Shown piece by piece: positions 1 to 9,007 of a stretch of 53,043 bases of DNA. Numbering within the stretch: position 1 is the first letter of the stretch; every line of letters starts with the position of its first letter. The translations under genes and the position numbers were made by a program. Origin of the DNA: Enterobacter sichuanensis (GTDB lineage: Bacteria; Pseudomonadota; Gammaproteobacteria; Enterobacterales; Enterobacteriaceae); NCBI RefSeq assembly GCF_002939185.1, contig NZ_POVL01000038.1, positions 1-53,043 of the forward strand, written 5' to 3'. Under the pieces are notes generated by a model. The model did not search any database. It saw only the letters and a list, made by a program, of their open reading frames with translations, and was not told the origin of the DNA.

Positions 1-123
1 AGGGAGAGGGGATAGATCATGGCCGTAATGCCGATTTTTTCTCCATCCCGACCCGTTGTTTATTCTTATTTACATATCCCCGCGCTATGCTTAATACCAA
101 CTTATTTCATGGATTTATGATTG

Positions 124-1560
124 ATGTCGGTATTAAAGAAAAACAGCGCCAGACAGCGCGACCAGGAACGCGCGCGACTTATCTGGCTTCTCACGACCGA
201 TAAGGCGGTCACGTCTACGTTATTAGGCAAACTCACCCTGGCTGAGCAATATGATGTCGGCACGTTAGCCGACGATATTGCTGAGGTAGGGGCGCTGGTT
301 GCGCATTTACCCCCACCTGACCTGGCGGACACCCTGGAAGCGCTTCCCTCGGAAGAGCGTCACGCTCTGTGGCGGCTGGTACAGGACCACGAGCGCGGGC
401 AGGTGCTGCTTGAGGCCTCGGAAAACGTCTGGGATGACCTCATTGATGAGATGAGCGACCGGGACATCCTCGACGCCCTGCAAACGCTGGATATCGACGA
501 GCAGATTTACCTGGTCCAGCACCTGCCGCGAAACCTGACCGGTCGCCTGCTGGCTTCCCTGCCTGCCGATGAACGGGCGCGGGTACGTCAGGTGATGCAC
601 TATGAGAAAAACAGCGTCGGCGCGATTATGGAGTTCGGGGTTATCACCGTTCGTCCTGACGTCACGCTCGGTACCGTCCAGCGCTACCTGCGTCGCCTGG
701 GCAGGATGCCGGACAACACCGATAAACTGTTTGTCACCTCGCGGGATAAAACCCTGCTCGGCGAGCTGGAGCTGAAAACCATCCTGCTTAACAGCACCCA
801 GCGGAAGGTGAGCGAGGTGATGGAAAACGAGCCGATGGTCTTCTCCCCGGAAGACGATGCGGAAAAAGCGGCGCGTACCTTCGAACGTGATGACCTCGTG
901 AGCGCGGCGGTTGTCGATTCCGTCGGCAAACTGATGGGGCGTCTGACCATCGATGAGATCGTTGACGTTGTTTATGAAGAAACCGATAACGACCTGCGCG
1001 CCCTTGGGGGGATCAGCGCCGAAGACGATGTCCATGCCTCCGTCGGCAAGGCGGTCAAAACCCGCTGGGCCTGGCTTGCCATAAATTTATGTACCGCGTT
1101 CATCGCCTCCCGCGTGATTGATGGCTTTGAACATACCATTTCGCAACTGGTGGCTTTAGCCTCGCTGATGCCGATTGTGGCCGGGATTGGCGGTAACACC
1201 GGCAACCAGACCATTACTATGATCGTCCGCGCGCTGGCGCTGGAGAACATTCAGCCGGGTAACTTCGCCTTTCTGATTTTCAGAGAGATGGGCGTGGCGC
1301 TGATTAACGGCCTGGTATGGGGCGGCATTATGGGCGGCATCACCTGGTGGCTATATGACGATATGGCGTTAGGTGGAGTAATGATGCTGGCGATGGTGTT
1401 GAATCTGCTGGTGGCATCGATGATGGGGGTTATTATTCCGTTAACAATGACCAAACTGGGGCGCGACCCCGCTGTGGGGTCGAGCGTGATGATCACCGCC
1501 ATCACCGATACCGGCGGTTTCTTTATTTTTCTTGGCCTGGCAACGATTTTTCTGCTTTAA
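124..1560 (+). CDS. mgtE: Magnesium transporter MgtE
   Basis: An inner-membrane Mg2+ channel/transporter of 478 aa, the usual length of the family. The layout is an MgtE N-domain over about residues 30-140, a CBS pair over about 140-270, and a C-terminal membrane domain with five hydrophobic segments from about 315. The signature PIVAGIGGNTGNQ lies near residues 350-362. The ITDTGG segment near 459-465 carries the Asp that lines the Mg2+ pore in known MgtE structures. TTG at 121 is also in frame, but ATG at 124 is the better start. E. coli K-12 has no mgtE, so this gene helps place the window outside Escherichia. Its 3' end overlaps the convergent SulP gene by 38 nt. No clear promoter is visible in the 123 bases upstream that the window contains. 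Confidence 0.93.
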   Translation: MSVLKKNSARQRDQERARLIWLLTTDKAVTSTLLGKLTLAEQYDVGTLADDIAEVGALVAHLPPPDLADTLEALPSEERHALWRLVQDHERGQVLLEASENVWDDLIDEMSDRDILDALQTLDIDEQIYLVQHLPRNLTGRLLASLPADERARVRQVMHYEKNSVGAIMEFGVITVRPDVTLGTVQRYLRRLGRMPDNTDKLFVTSRDKTLLGELELKTILLNSTQRKVSEVMENEPMVFSPEDDAEKAARTFERDDLVSAAVVDSVGKLMGRLTIDEIVDVVYEETDNDLRALGGISAEDDVHASVGKAVKTRWAWLAINLCTAFIASRVIDGFEHTISQLVALASLMPIVAGIGGNTGNQTITMIVRALALENIQPGNFAFLIFREMGVALINGLVWGGIMGGITWWLYDDMALGGVMMLAMVLNLLVASMMGVIIPLTMTKLGRDPAVGSSVMITAITDTGGFFIFLGLATIFLL

Positions 1561-2758
1561 GCCGACGCTTAACGCGGGCGGGAAGCAGCGCCATAACGAT
1601 GATCCCGCCCAGTACGCCAATCGCCAGGTTGCCCGTTGATACCGTGGCGGCCACGGTGACCAGCATGACCACCGTTTCCGCAATCGGGGCATTTTTTACG
1701 GTTGCAGGCTGGAGGCTGTGCCAGCTGAACGTTTTAATGGCGACAATCGCCATGATCCCGGCCAGCACCGCCATCGGGATTTTGGCCATTACGTCACTGA
1801 GCGCTGTCACCAGAACCAGCAGCACGATGCCCGCCGCAAGGGTTGAAATGCGGCTTCGTCCTTTCCCCATCTCGACGTTGACGATGGTTTGTCCGATCAT
1901 CGCGCAGCCCGCAATGCCACCGTAAAAACCGGACAGAATATTCCCCACGCCCAGCCCGATGCTCTCACGGCGCTTGCTCGACGGCGTTGCGGTCAGCTCA
2001 TCCACCAGCTTTGCCGTAAGCAGGGATTCCAGCAGGCCGACGAAGGCGATACTCAGCGCGCACGGCCAGATAATGCTCAGCGTCTGTAAATTCAGCGGTA
2101 CCCGCAATTCGGTAAGCCCCGGTAAACCGCCACTTATCGCGCCTTCATCACCCACGGTCGGCAGGATTTGACCGGTGCTCACGGTATACAGCGTCAACAC
2201 CACAATGGCGATCAGCGGCGAAGGGACACTTTTGATGTAGCGCGGTACCCACAGCACAATCAGCACCGTCAGCATAAACAGGCCTACAATCAGCGGGCTT
2301 CGGCTCCAGAAGTGGGGAACCTGGGCGAAGAAAATCAATATACCGAGCGCGTTAACAAACCCGGTCATGACGGCCTGCGGGATAAAGCGCATCAGACGGG
2401 CCATGCCCGATACCCCGAACAGGATCTGAATCACGCCAGCCATCAGCACCGCCGGCAGAATGTACTGCACGCCGTGCTGATGCACCATTGGGCCAATGAC
2501 CAGCGCGACGGAGCCGGCCGCTGCCGTGACCATCGCCGGACGACCACCCAGTACGGACAGGGCGAGACACAGCACCACAGAGGCAAAAAGGCTGACCTTT
2601 GGATCAACGCCCGCAACCACGGAAAATGAAATCACTTCAGGGATCAGCGCCAGAGCGGTAATCACCCCCGCCAGCGTTTCACGCATCAGACGTTTGGGTG
2701 AGCTGAGGACCGTGCTGACGTGGCCTTCGCGGGGTAAAGCAGGTTGGGGTAAGGACAT
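1523..2758 (-). CDS. SulP-family inorganic anion transporter without STAS domain
   Basis: A polytopic inner-membrane protein of 411 aa related to SulP/SLC26 transporters, which carry sulfate, bicarbonate or dicarboxylates. The N-terminal half has the family pattern GVITALALIPEVISFSVVAG, and a TAAAGSVALVIGP segment fits the substrate-binding re-entrant region. The protein ends about 20 residues after its last hydrophobic segment in a short basic tail, so the cytoplasmic STAS domain of most bacterial SulP proteins is missing. An upstream in-frame start at 2800 is possible, but ATG at 2758, giving MSLPQPAL, fits better. The substrate cannot be read from the sequence. It converges on mgtE with a 38-nt overlap and diverges from mqo. 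Confidence 0.85.
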   Translation of the reverse strand: MSLPQPALPREGHVSTVLSSPKRLMRETLAGVITALALIPEVISFSVVAGVDPKVSLFASVVLCLALSVLGGRPAMVTAAAGSVALVIGPMVHQHGVQYILPAVLMAGVIQILFGVSGMARLMRFIPQAVMTGFVNALGILIFFAQVPHFWSRSPLIVGLFMLTVLIVLWVPRYIKSVPSPLIAIVVLTLYTVSTGQILPTVGDEGAISGGLPGLTELRVPLNLQTLSIIWPCALSIAFVGLLESLLTAKLVDELTATPSSKRRESIGLGVGNILSGFYGGIAGCAMIGQTIVNVEMGKGRSRISTLAAGIVLLVLVTALSDVMAKIPMAVLAGIMAIVAIKTFSWHSLQPATVKNAPIAETVVMLVTVAATVSTGNLAIGVLGGIIVMALLPARVKRRLKAEKSLPGQEK

Positions 2759-2999
2759 AACACTTCGCTGGTTAGGGCAGGCTTCCGTGCGCGCGATCAC
2801 AAAGTGCAGGATAGTAGCCAGAAAAAGCGCCTATTGCCAGCCGCCAGCGTAATCCCCCACAAACAATCCATCATTAAATTTCACAATTACAATAATTTCG
2901 TAACCTTTAAACAATATTTAAAAGTTGTTACCGTGCCCCCGCAGCTTTTTTCACCTGCAATTTCCACGCATCAAGCACTTTTACACTAAGGCATAAATT
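2759..2999. other. Divergent intergenic region between SulP gene and mqo
   Basis: This 241-base gap must hold the promoters of both divergent genes. It is AT-rich from 2870 onward, including TTTAAACAATATTTAAA near 2907, but I see no operator I can name with confidence. No ORF of note is present. Confidence 0.5.
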
Positions 3000-4652
3000 A
3001 TGAAAAAAATGACTGCCATGCTCTTTTCTCTGGCCGTGGGGCTTAACACCGTCTCTATGGCGGCGAAAGCTGACGCACCAAAAGAGCAGGAAACGGACGT
3101 CCTTTTAATTGGTGGCGGTATCATGAGCGCCACGCTGGGAACCTATCTGCAGGAACTGCAGCCGGACTGGTCAATGACCATGGTCGAGCGCCTCGATGGC
3201 GTGGCGCAGGAGAGTTCGAACGGCTGGAATAACGCCGGTACCGGACATTCGGCACTCATGGAACTGAACTATACGCCGCAGAAAAAGGACGGTTCCATTA
3301 GTATCGAGAAGGCGGTAGAGATCAACGAAGCATTCCAGATTTCTCGCCAGTTCTGGTCTCACCAGGTCAACAACGGCGTGCTGCACGATCCGCACTCCTT
3401 CATCAACACCGTACCGCACATGAGCTTTGTGTGGGGCGAGCAGAACGTCAACTTCCTGCGCGCGCGCTACGCTGCTCTGCAGCAGAGCACGCTGTTCCGC
3501 GGCATGAAATACTCTGAAGATCACGCGCAGATCAAAGAATGGGCTCCGCTGGTCATGGAAGGTCGTGATCCGAACCAGAAAGTGGCGGCGACCCGCACTG
3601 AGATTGGTACCGACGTCAACTACGGTGAAATCACCCGTCAGCTGGTAGCCTCTCTGAAGAAGAAAGAGAACTTCAACCTGCAGCTCAGCACCGAAGTGCG
3701 TGGCTTCAAGCGCAACGCGGACAACAGCTGGAGCGTGACCGTTGCCGATCTGAAAAATAACGAAGCTGAGCACGTCATCAAGGCGAAGTTTGTCTTTATT
3801 GGTGCGGGTGGTGCCGCGCTGAAACTGCTGCAGGAGTCCGGTATTCCGGAAGCTGACGACTATGCGGGCTTCCCGGTGGGCGGTCAGTTCCTGGTGTCCG
3901 ATAATCCGGAAGTGGTGAATCGCCATCTGGCAAAAGTGTACGGCCAGGCTTCCGTAGGCGCACCTCCGATGTCCGTGCCGCACATCGACACCCGCATGCT
4001 TGACGGCAAACGCGTGGTGCTGTTTGGACCGTTCGCAACCTTCTCCACCAAGTTCCTGAAAAATGGCTCCCTGTGGGATCTGCTGAGCGCCACGACCACG
4101 TCTAACGTCAAGCCGATGATGGATGTCGGTCTGGATAACTTCGACCTGGTGAAATACCTGATTAGCCAGGTGATGCTCTCAGACGAAGAACGCTTTGAAG
4201 CGCTGAAAGAGTACTATCCGCAGGCGAAAAAAGAAGACTGGCGTTTGTGGCAGGCGGGTCAGCGCGTACAGATCATCAAACGCGATCCGAAAGAAGGTGG
4301 CGTGCTGCGTCTGGGTACCGAAGTGGTAAGCGATAAGGACGGCACCATTGCCGCGCTGCTGGGGGCGTCCCCGGGAGCATCTACTGCTGCGCCAATCATG
4401 CTGCACCTGATGGAAAAAGTGTTTAAAGATAAAGTTTCCAGCCCGGAATGGCAGGCGAAGCTGAAAACGATTATTCCATCCTACGGCACGAAGCTGAACG
4501 GTAACGTGGACGCGACGGAGCAGGAGCTGGAATACACCAGCCGCGTACTGCAACTGCAATACGTCAAACCGCAGGCTGCTGCAGATGCCGCACCAAAAGC
4601 GGAGCTGAAGGCTCAGCCGGAAAACAAACCGGTTGCGGATATCGCGCTGTAA
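3000..4652 (+). CDS. mqo: Malate:quinone oxidoreductase
   Basis: A membrane-associated FAD enzyme of the TCA cycle that oxidises malate to oxaloacetate and passes electrons to the quinone pool. The protein is 550 aa, close to E. coli Mqo. A hydrophobic, signal-like N-terminus (residues 1-22) precedes the FAD-binding motif [14 protein letters not shown] at residues 34-47. Mqo signatures such as [20 protein letters not shown] and GASPGAST follow. The C-terminus is rich in Ala, Lys and Pro. It is adjacent to eco as in E. coli. A strong intrinsic terminator follows immediately, so the gene is probably monocistronic. Confidence 0.97.
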   Translation: MKKMTAMLFSLAVGLNTVSMAAKADAPKEQETDVLLIGGGIMSATLGTYLQELQPDWSMTMVERLDGVAQESSNGWNNAGTGHSALMELNYTPQKKDGSISIEKAVEINEAFQISRQFWSHQVNNGVLHDPHSFINTVPHMSFVWGEQNVNFLRARYAALQQSTLFRGMKYSEDHAQIKEWAPLVMEGRDPNQKVAATRTEIGTDVNYGEITRQLVASLKKKENFNLQLSTEVRGFKRNADNSWSVTVADLKNNEAEHVIKAKFVFIGAGGAALKLLQESGIPEADDYAGFPVGGQFLVSDNPEVVNRHLAKVYGQASVGAPPMSVPHIDTRMLDGKRVVLFGPFATFSTKFLKNGSLWDLLSATTTSNVKPMMDVGLDNFDLVKYLISQVMLSDEERFEALKEYYPQAKKEDWRLWQAGQRVQIIKRDPKEGGVLRLGTEVVSDKDGTIAALLGASPGASTAAPIMLHLMEKVFKDKVSSPEWQAKLKTIIPSYGTKLNGNVDATEQELEYTSRVLQLQYVKPQAAADAAPKAELKAQPENKPVADIAL

Positions 4653-4661
4653 GGTAAAAGC

Positions 4662-4690
4662 AAAACGGCAACATACGTTGCCGTTTTTCG
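4662..4690 (+). terminator. Intrinsic terminator of mqo
   Basis: AAAACGGCAAC (4662-4672) pairs perfectly with GTTGCCGTTTT (4677-4687) around a 4-nt loop, and the T-run belongs to the 3' arm. It begins 10 nt after the mqo stop. Confidence 0.9.
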
Positions 4691-4695
4691 TGTTT

Positions 4696-4732
4696 TCTCC
4701 CTCTCCCGGTGGGAGAGGGTTGCGGTGAGGGC
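4696..4732. repeat. Dispersed CCCTCTCCC/GGGAGAGGG repeat
   Basis: CCCTCTCCC (4699-4707) and GGGAGAGGG (4711-4719) form a perfect 9-bp hairpin with a GGT loop, followed by a TTGCGGTGAGGGC tail. Related units occur at 42999-43021 and, in part, at 34708-34717 and at bases 1-12. This resembles a small intergenic repeat seen many times in Enterobacter and Klebsiella genomes. It lies between the mqo terminator and the 3' end of eco. Confidence 0.7.
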
Positions 4733-4755
4733 GCCAGAGCGCACCCGACCTGGTT

Positions 4756-5259
4756 TTAACGTACTACCGCCTGGCCGACATTCTCTTCAGCCTTCCACAC
4801 GCGGTATTTCACCTCGACGTTTTCAGGTGTATAGACCACAATCGGCAGCTTGCTGTTGTAGCGGATCAGGCTGTTATCACCCAGATACGCCGTCACAAAT
4901 TTCTTCTCTTTCTTGCCGTCCGGGCAGGCCATCATGGTGGAGACCGGAGAGGTCACTTTATCAAAGACGTAATAGTCATAACCCCAGCCTTCCAGCGTTT
5001 TGCTTTCAAGCTGGCCACCCAGACGGTGCTGGTTGCAATCCACTTCCAGCGTCTTGCCAATTAACAGTTCCACTTTGAAATTGGCTTCATCCTGCTGAAC
5101 CGGCAGTTGAATCACCTGACGCTTCATCCCTTTCTCTGCTTTCGGATACGGGGCGACTTTTTCCAGCGGCTGTTCTTTTGGGGTTTCGCTGGCAAAAGCA
5201 CTGGCGCTGGCGCACGCGGCGGCGATCAGAGCGATGGCAAATTTAGGTGCGTTTTTCAT
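4756..5259 (-). CDS. eco: Ecotin, periplasmic serine protease inhibitor
   Basis: A periplasmic dimeric inhibitor of trypsin-like proteases including chymotrypsin, elastase and clotting factors. The protein is 167 aa with a signal peptide ending near AFA (residues 21-23). The reactive loop [10 protein letters not shown] (residues 108-117) keeps the Met-Met P1/P1' pair of E. coli ecotin. Cys75 and Cys112 are the expected disulfide. [17 protein letters not shown] and [12 protein letters not shown] are strongly conserved. ATG at 5259 is chosen over 5265 because the AAGGA Shine-Dalgarno lies about 6 nt upstream of it but directly abuts the first ATG. It faces mqo tail to tail. Confidence 0.97.
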   Translation of the reverse strand: MKNAPKFAIALIAAACASASAFASETPKEQPLEKVAPYPKAEKGMKRQVIQLPVQQDEANFKVELLIGKTLEVDCNQHRLGGQLESKTLEGWGYDYYVFDKVTSPVSTMMACPDGKKEKKFVTAYLGDNSLIRYNSKLPIVVYTPENVEVKYRVWKAEENVGQAVVR

Positions 5260-5467
5260 TGTCATTCCTTTATGTCAAAACGAGCAGAACCAGATTAGCA
5301 TAACAATTCTGAATGATTAGCTTCATTTACTTACATTTTCAATATGAGTAGCGTAATAAACTACGATTTTGCCAGAGAATTGGTTTTTTGTGCTGGAATG
5401 GAATCGGGCGGCAGATCGTGTTATTTTATTCCTCACATAATGTTATTCATCTGTGAAGGGAAGAGAG

Positions 5468-5728
5468 ATGGTTCGTGCAAAACTGAAAACACCTGAAGGC
5501 CGTAAGTTCCTCCTGGCGCTGCTGGTGGTCTTTATGATTGCTGCTGCGTGCGTGGGGCGGGCAACCATTGTGGGTGTGATCGAACAGTACAATATCCCCC
5601 TCTCAGCCTGGACAACCAGCATGTACGTGCTGCAATCGGCAATGATCTTCGTCTATAGCCTGGTGTTCACCGTTCTGCTGGCCATACCGCTGGGTATTTT
5701 TTTCCTGGGCGGACGCGAGAAGCACTAA
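5468..5728 (+). CDS. Small inner-membrane protein, DUF2534-like
   Basis: An 86-aa protein with two strong hydrophobic segments (about residues 14-35 and 55-80), a basic N-terminus, and GGREKH at the C-terminus. From memory it resembles the enterobacterial DUF2534 family, whose function is unknown; I could not check this. ATG at 5468 follows the purine-rich GAAGGGAAGAGAG, which favours it over the GTG at 5453. A strong terminator follows, so it is probably its own transcript. The upstream region (5260-5467) is AT-rich and is shared with the divergent eco gene. Confidence 0.7.
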   Translation: MVRAKLKTPEGRKFLLALLVVFMIAAACVGRATIVGVIEQYNIPLSAWTTSMYVLQSAMIFVYSLVFTVLLAIPLGIFFLGGREKH

Positions 5729-5748
5729 GTACCGATTCACGATAACTA

Positions 5749-5775
5749 AGCCATCCTGCGGGGTGGCTTTTTTTA
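5749..5775 (+). terminator. Intrinsic terminator after the small membrane protein
   Basis: AGCCATCC (5749-5756) pairs with GGGTGGCT (5761-5768) with one T-G pair around the loop TGCG. A run of T follows to 5774. Confidence 0.88.
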
Positions 5776-5853
5776 TGCCTGACGATATTTTACCTGCGCT
5801 TCCAGGATATTCTGTTTTGAGCAAAATGTTCTACATACAGCAGGAGATGCGTA

Positions 5854-7041
5854 ATGTTATCCCGGTTTGCAACGCTCAGCCGGATCCCGAAAGGCGTCTG
5901 GGTTGTCGGTGGGGTCAGTATGTTGATGGATATCTCCTCGGAGATCATTCACAGCCTGCTCCCGCTGTTTATGGTGACGACGCTCGGAGCCAGCGTGATT
6001 TTCATCGGTTTGATTGAAGGGCTGGCCGAAGCCACTGCGCTGTTTATCAAAGTGTTTTCCGGGGCAATTAGCGACTATCTGGGTAAACGTAAAGGGCTGG
6101 CGGTACTGGGATATGGTCTTGGCGCGCTAAGTAAACCGTTGTTTGCTATTGCGTCTTCGTCCGGCATGATTCTGGGGGCACGCTTAATCGACCGGGTAGG
6201 GAAGGGGATACGCGGTGCACCGCGTGATGCGCTGGTCGCTGACGTCACGCCACCGGAACTCCGCGGTGCGGCCTTTGGTCTGCGTCAGTCGATGGACACC
6301 ATCGGCGCATTTCTCGGCCCGCTGCTGGCCGTAGGCCTGATGCTACTGTGGAATGATGATTTTCGAACTATTTTCTGGATTGCGGTTATCCCCGGTGTAC
6401 TTGCCGTTGCCCTGCTTTTCTTCGGGCTGCATGAGCCGAAAACGCCTGTTGAACATAAACGCACGAATCCCATCAAAAAAGAGAACCTCAGGCGCCTGGG
6501 TAAAGGCTGCTGGTGGGTGATTGGGTTAGGCGCTGTCTTCACACTCGCCCGTTTCAGTGAGGCATTTCTGGTCCTTCGTGCCCAGCAGTCCGGGGTGCCG
6601 CTGGCGCTCATTCCGCTGGTGATGGTGGCCATGAATCTGCTCTATTTCCTCTCAGCCTATCCGTTTGGCAAGTTATCCGACGTCATGAGCCACACCCGGT
6701 TACTGCAGTGGGGACTGGTGGTGCTGATAGGGGCGGACATTGTGCTTGCGCTGAGCACCCACTGGGCGGGCATTATTTTAGGGGTTGCGCTTTGGGGCGT
6801 GCATATGGGGATGACGCAAGGATTGCTGGCGGCAATGATTGCGAAAACTGCGCCAGCGGATTTGCGCGGCACGGCTTTCGGTATTTTTAGCCTGGTCAGC
6901 GGTGTTGGGTTGTTAATCGCCAGCGTGCTAGCCGGTGTTATTTGGGAAACGTTTGGTGCGGAATATACATTTTATGCCGGAGCGGTGATTTGCCTGGTTA
7001 CACTGGTGTATCTGCGCAAAACGCCGGACGAGGCGCAATAA
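5854..7041 (+). CDS. MFS transporter of unknown substrate
   Basis: A 395-aa major facilitator superfamily protein with about 12 hydrophobic segments. The loop between helices 2 and 3 carries GAISDYLGKRKGLAVLGYG, the MFS motif A. DRVGKGIRGAPRDALVAD is a conserved stretch after helix 4, and SAYPFGKLSDVMSHTR repeats the motif in the C-terminal half. The middle loop (about residues 195-215) is basic. I do not recognise the substrate. There is no counterpart at this position next to proL in E. coli K-12, so the gene with its small neighbour looks like a lineage-specific insertion. ATG at 5854 follows AGGAGATGCGTA, a good Shine-Dalgarno. Confidence 0.85.
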   Translation: MLSRFATLSRIPKGVWVVGGVSMLMDISSEIIHSLLPLFMVTTLGASVIFIGLIEGLAEATALFIKVFSGAISDYLGKRKGLAVLGYGLGALSKPLFAIASSSGMILGARLIDRVGKGIRGAPRDALVADVTPPELRGAAFGLRQSMDTIGAFLGPLLAVGLMLLWNDDFRTIFWIAVIPGVLAVALLFFGLHEPKTPVEHKRTNPIKKENLRRLGKGCWWVIGLGAVFTLARFSEAFLVLRAQQSGVPLALIPLVMVAMNLLYFLSAYPFGKLSDVMSHTRLLQWGLVVLIGADIVLALSTHWAGIILGVALWGVHMGMTQGLLAAMIAKTAPADLRGTAFGIFSLVSGVGLLIASVLAGVIWETFGAEYTFYAGAVICLVTLVYLRKTPDEAQ

Positions 7042-7042
7042 A

Positions 7043-7067
7043 AAACCAGCCATAAAAGGCTGGTTTT
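7043..7067. terminator. Bidirectional terminator between the MFS gene and proL
   Basis: AAACCAGCC (7043-7051) pairs perfectly with GGCTGGTTT (7058-7066) around a 6-nt loop. On the minus strand the hairpin ends in a TTTTTTA run, so it is a strong terminator for proL. On the plus strand it can serve the MFS gene, whose stop is 2 nt upstream. Confidence 0.85.
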
Positions 7068-7078
7068 CAATGTATTTT

Positions 7079-7155
7079 TGGTCGGCACGAGAGGATTTGA
7101 ACCTCCGACCCCCGACACCCCATGACGGTGCGCTACCAGGCTGCGCTACGTGCCG
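7079..7155 (-). tRNA. proL: tRNA-Pro (anticodon GGG)
   Basis: The minus strand gives a 77-nt tRNA that begins CGGCACG, ends CGTGCCGACCA with an encoded CCA, and folds as a cloverleaf. The anticodon loop ATGGGGT carries GGG, which reads CCC and CCU proline codons. The T arm contains GGTTCAAATCC. It closely matches my memory of E. coli proL, including the unpaired T-T in the anticodon stem. Its position next to yejM is also as in E. coli. Confidence 0.97.
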
Positions 7156-7168
7156 ACGCATAGAAAGC

Positions 7169-7196
7169 ATACTACTCGATTCCGTTTCGAATGCAA
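7169..7196 (-). promoter_or_regulatory. Candidate sigma-70 promoter of proL
   Basis: On the minus strand, TTGCAT (-35, 7196-7191) and TAGTAT (-10, 7174-7169) are separated by 16 bp. The -10 ends 13 nt before the tRNA 5' end, which allows a short leader. This is a match to consensus only. Confidence 0.65.
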
Positions 7197-7206
7197 GGGA
7201 ATCTGT

Positions 7207-7237
7207 CGCTAACTGGTTTATAATTAATCAGTTAGCG
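7207..7237 (-). terminator. Hairpin at the yejM stop codon
   Basis: CGCTAACTG (7207-7215) and CAGTTAGCG (7229-7237) form a perfect 9-bp inverted repeat around a 13-nt AT-rich loop. It overlaps the end of yejM. There is no long T-run after it, so termination is plausible but not certain. Confidence 0.5.
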
Positions 7238-8988
7238 ATAAAGCGCTTCTCATCCGTCAGGATCTGCAGCAGCAGACTCAACTGCGGTTTCTGGTCTTTC
7301 AACCGCTCCCCTTCGAGATTATAGGTCTGATAATTGCCGTTGCTGTTCAGCACCAGCGTCAGCTTCGGTGTGGTTACCACCAGCGTGTCATTCCCGGCAG
7401 CCGTGACCCAGTTATGGCGGCGCGCGGCGCTAAAGAGATCCTGCCCCTGCGAATACTCGTTTGCAGGCGTGCTGACGTGCAGCAGACGTTGCATCAGGGT
7501 GGTCATGACATCTTTATGCTCGGTGAGCATATTGATGCGCTGAGCCGGGGTGCCCGGCCAGTGGATCACCAGCGGAACCTGCAGGTTCGGACGTGACCAG
7601 TTCATACTCTTCGTTTCGTCACCCAGCGGGACGCCATGGCCAGCGGTCACGATCACCACGGTGTTCTCCAGCTTGCCCGACTCACGTAGCGCGTCAAGTA
7701 CGCGAGCTATCTGCGCATCAACATTGCCCGCCGCGCGGCCATAGCGGCGCGTAAAGTCATTTTTATTGCTGTTGGCAAGCGTGGTGCCGTTAAAGGCCAC
7801 CCATGAGAACCAGCGGTTATCTTCCTGAGCGTAGCGCTGCAGCCAGTTTATCCACTGGCTGGCGGTCTGCGCATCGGACTGGTCCTGCGCTGGCGGCAGT
7901 GAGAAATCTGACAGCAGCGCCTGGCGGTAGAGCGGGCTGTTAAAGCCATCTGATGAGAACAGCCCCAGTTGATAACCTTGCTGATTCAGCCCGGTGATCA
8001 GCGCCGCAGGTATGCGGCTCGACAGCACGCCATCCATATATCCGGCTGAAATACCATAGAAGAGGCCAAAGATGCCCGCATCGGTTGAGTTACCGGAACT
8101 CATATGCTGAGTAAACGTGACGTTTTGACTGGCGAATTCAGCCAGCGCAGGCATCTGCTTCTCGTAACGGGAGTAGTTCAGGCCATCGACGGTGATCAGC
8201 AGGACGTTTTGCCCGCGACCCATATCACGATAACGCAGATCGCTCAGAGGATACTGAACGCTGACGGCTTCCGGATTCCCCTGTTCGACCAGACGGCGCT
8301 GATACTCCTGGGCATCAAGCAGGCCGTGTTTCTCGAGGAAGCGGCGGGCCGTCATTGGATAGGAGAGCGGCAGGTTGGCGCGCTGCATCGTAATAGGGCG
8401 ATAGAAGTTCGCATCCGCCCAGATATACATGATGTGCGAACTGATAAACGAGACGAAAAAGAGCGTGGCGACAGGCTTCGCGTAATGGCGTCGCCGGGTC
8501 AGACTGCGAAGTTTTTGCCAGCTCCAGGTGGCAAACAGCATCTCAATCAACAGGATCACCGGGACGCTGATAAACATCAGTTGCCAGTCACGGGCCGTTT
8601 CGTTCTGGTCGGGGTTAATCACCAGTTCCCAGACGATGGGGTTAAGATGCAGGTGGAAGCGGGTGAACACTTCACTGTCGATAAGCAGCAGCGTTATCCC
8701 CACCGTCGCAAGGATGGCGGACAAGAACCGCATGAGACGCTGCGACATGACGATAAACGTCAGGGGGAACAGGATCAGCAGATAGGTGGCGAAAACCAAA
8801 AAGCTAAAGTGACCAACAACACTCATCCAGGAGTAGATCCGCCCGGTTAGCGTTGTGGGCCAGTCTGCGACAAACAGATAACGACAGCCAATCACCGTCG
8901 CCAGCAGAATGTTGAACAGGGCAAACCAGTGCCCCCAGCTGACCATCTGGGAGACTTTTTCACGGTAGCGCTGACGATTCGTCACCAT
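7228..8988 (-). CDS. yejM: YejM/LapC/PbgA, inner-membrane regulator of LPS synthesis
   Basis: An essential inner-membrane protein that senses periplasmic-leaflet LPS and restrains LapB/FtsH-dependent degradation of LpxC. The protein is 586 aa, the same length as in E. coli. Five hydrophobic segments fill about residues 1-190, then a linker leads into a periplasmic sulfatase/phosphoethanolamine-transferase-like fold with LLITVDGLNYSRY and MSSGNSTDAGIFGLFYG. ATG at 8988 (MVTNRQRYREK) is used because it lies 19 nt after yejL and restores the family length. A longer in-frame start at 9090 would overlap yejL. It forms an operon with yejL. Confidence 0.96.
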   Translation of the reverse strand: MVTNRQRYREKVSQMVSWGHWFALFNILLATVIGCRYLFVADWPTTLTGRIYSWMSVVGHFSFLVFATYLLILFPLTFIVMSQRLMRFLSAILATVGITLLLIDSEVFTRFHLHLNPIVWELVINPDQNETARDWQLMFISVPVILLIEMLFATWSWQKLRSLTRRRHYAKPVATLFFVSFISSHIMYIWADANFYRPITMQRANLPLSYPMTARRFLEKHGLLDAQEYQRRLVEQGNPEAVSVQYPLSDLRYRDMGRGQNVLLITVDGLNYSRYEKQMPALAEFASQNVTFTQHMSSGNSTDAGIFGLFYGISAGYMDGVLSSRIPAALITGLNQQGYQLGLFSSDGFNSPLYRQALLSDFSLPPAQDQSDAQTASQWINWLQRYAQEDNRWFSWVAFNGTTLANSNKNDFTRRYGRAAGNVDAQIARVLDALRESGKLENTVVIVTAGHGVPLGDETKSMNWSRPNLQVPLVIHWPGTPAQRINMLTEHKDVMTTLMQRLLHVSTPANEYSQGQDLFSAARRHNWVTAAGNDTLVVTTPKLTLVLNSNGNYQTYNLEGERLKDQKPQLSLLLQILTDEKRFIAN

Positions 8989-9007
8989 AAACTGTTGTTC
9001 GTATCCC

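Noticed and set aside
1..123. The end of an upstream gene or a promoter at the window start
   Set aside because: Only 123 bases are present. AGGGAGAGGGG at the edge looks like part of the dispersed repeat, but neither a coding end nor a convincing promoter can be supported.
3171..3983. A 270-codon minus-strand frame inside mqo
   Set aside because: It lies fully within a conserved enzyme gene, has the His/Arg-rich composition of shadows, and has no Shine-Dalgarno or family match.
7079..7227. proL as an integration site for a genomic island
   Set aside because: No integrase, no repeated tRNA 3' end and no change of synteny across the tRNA on the yejM side were found.
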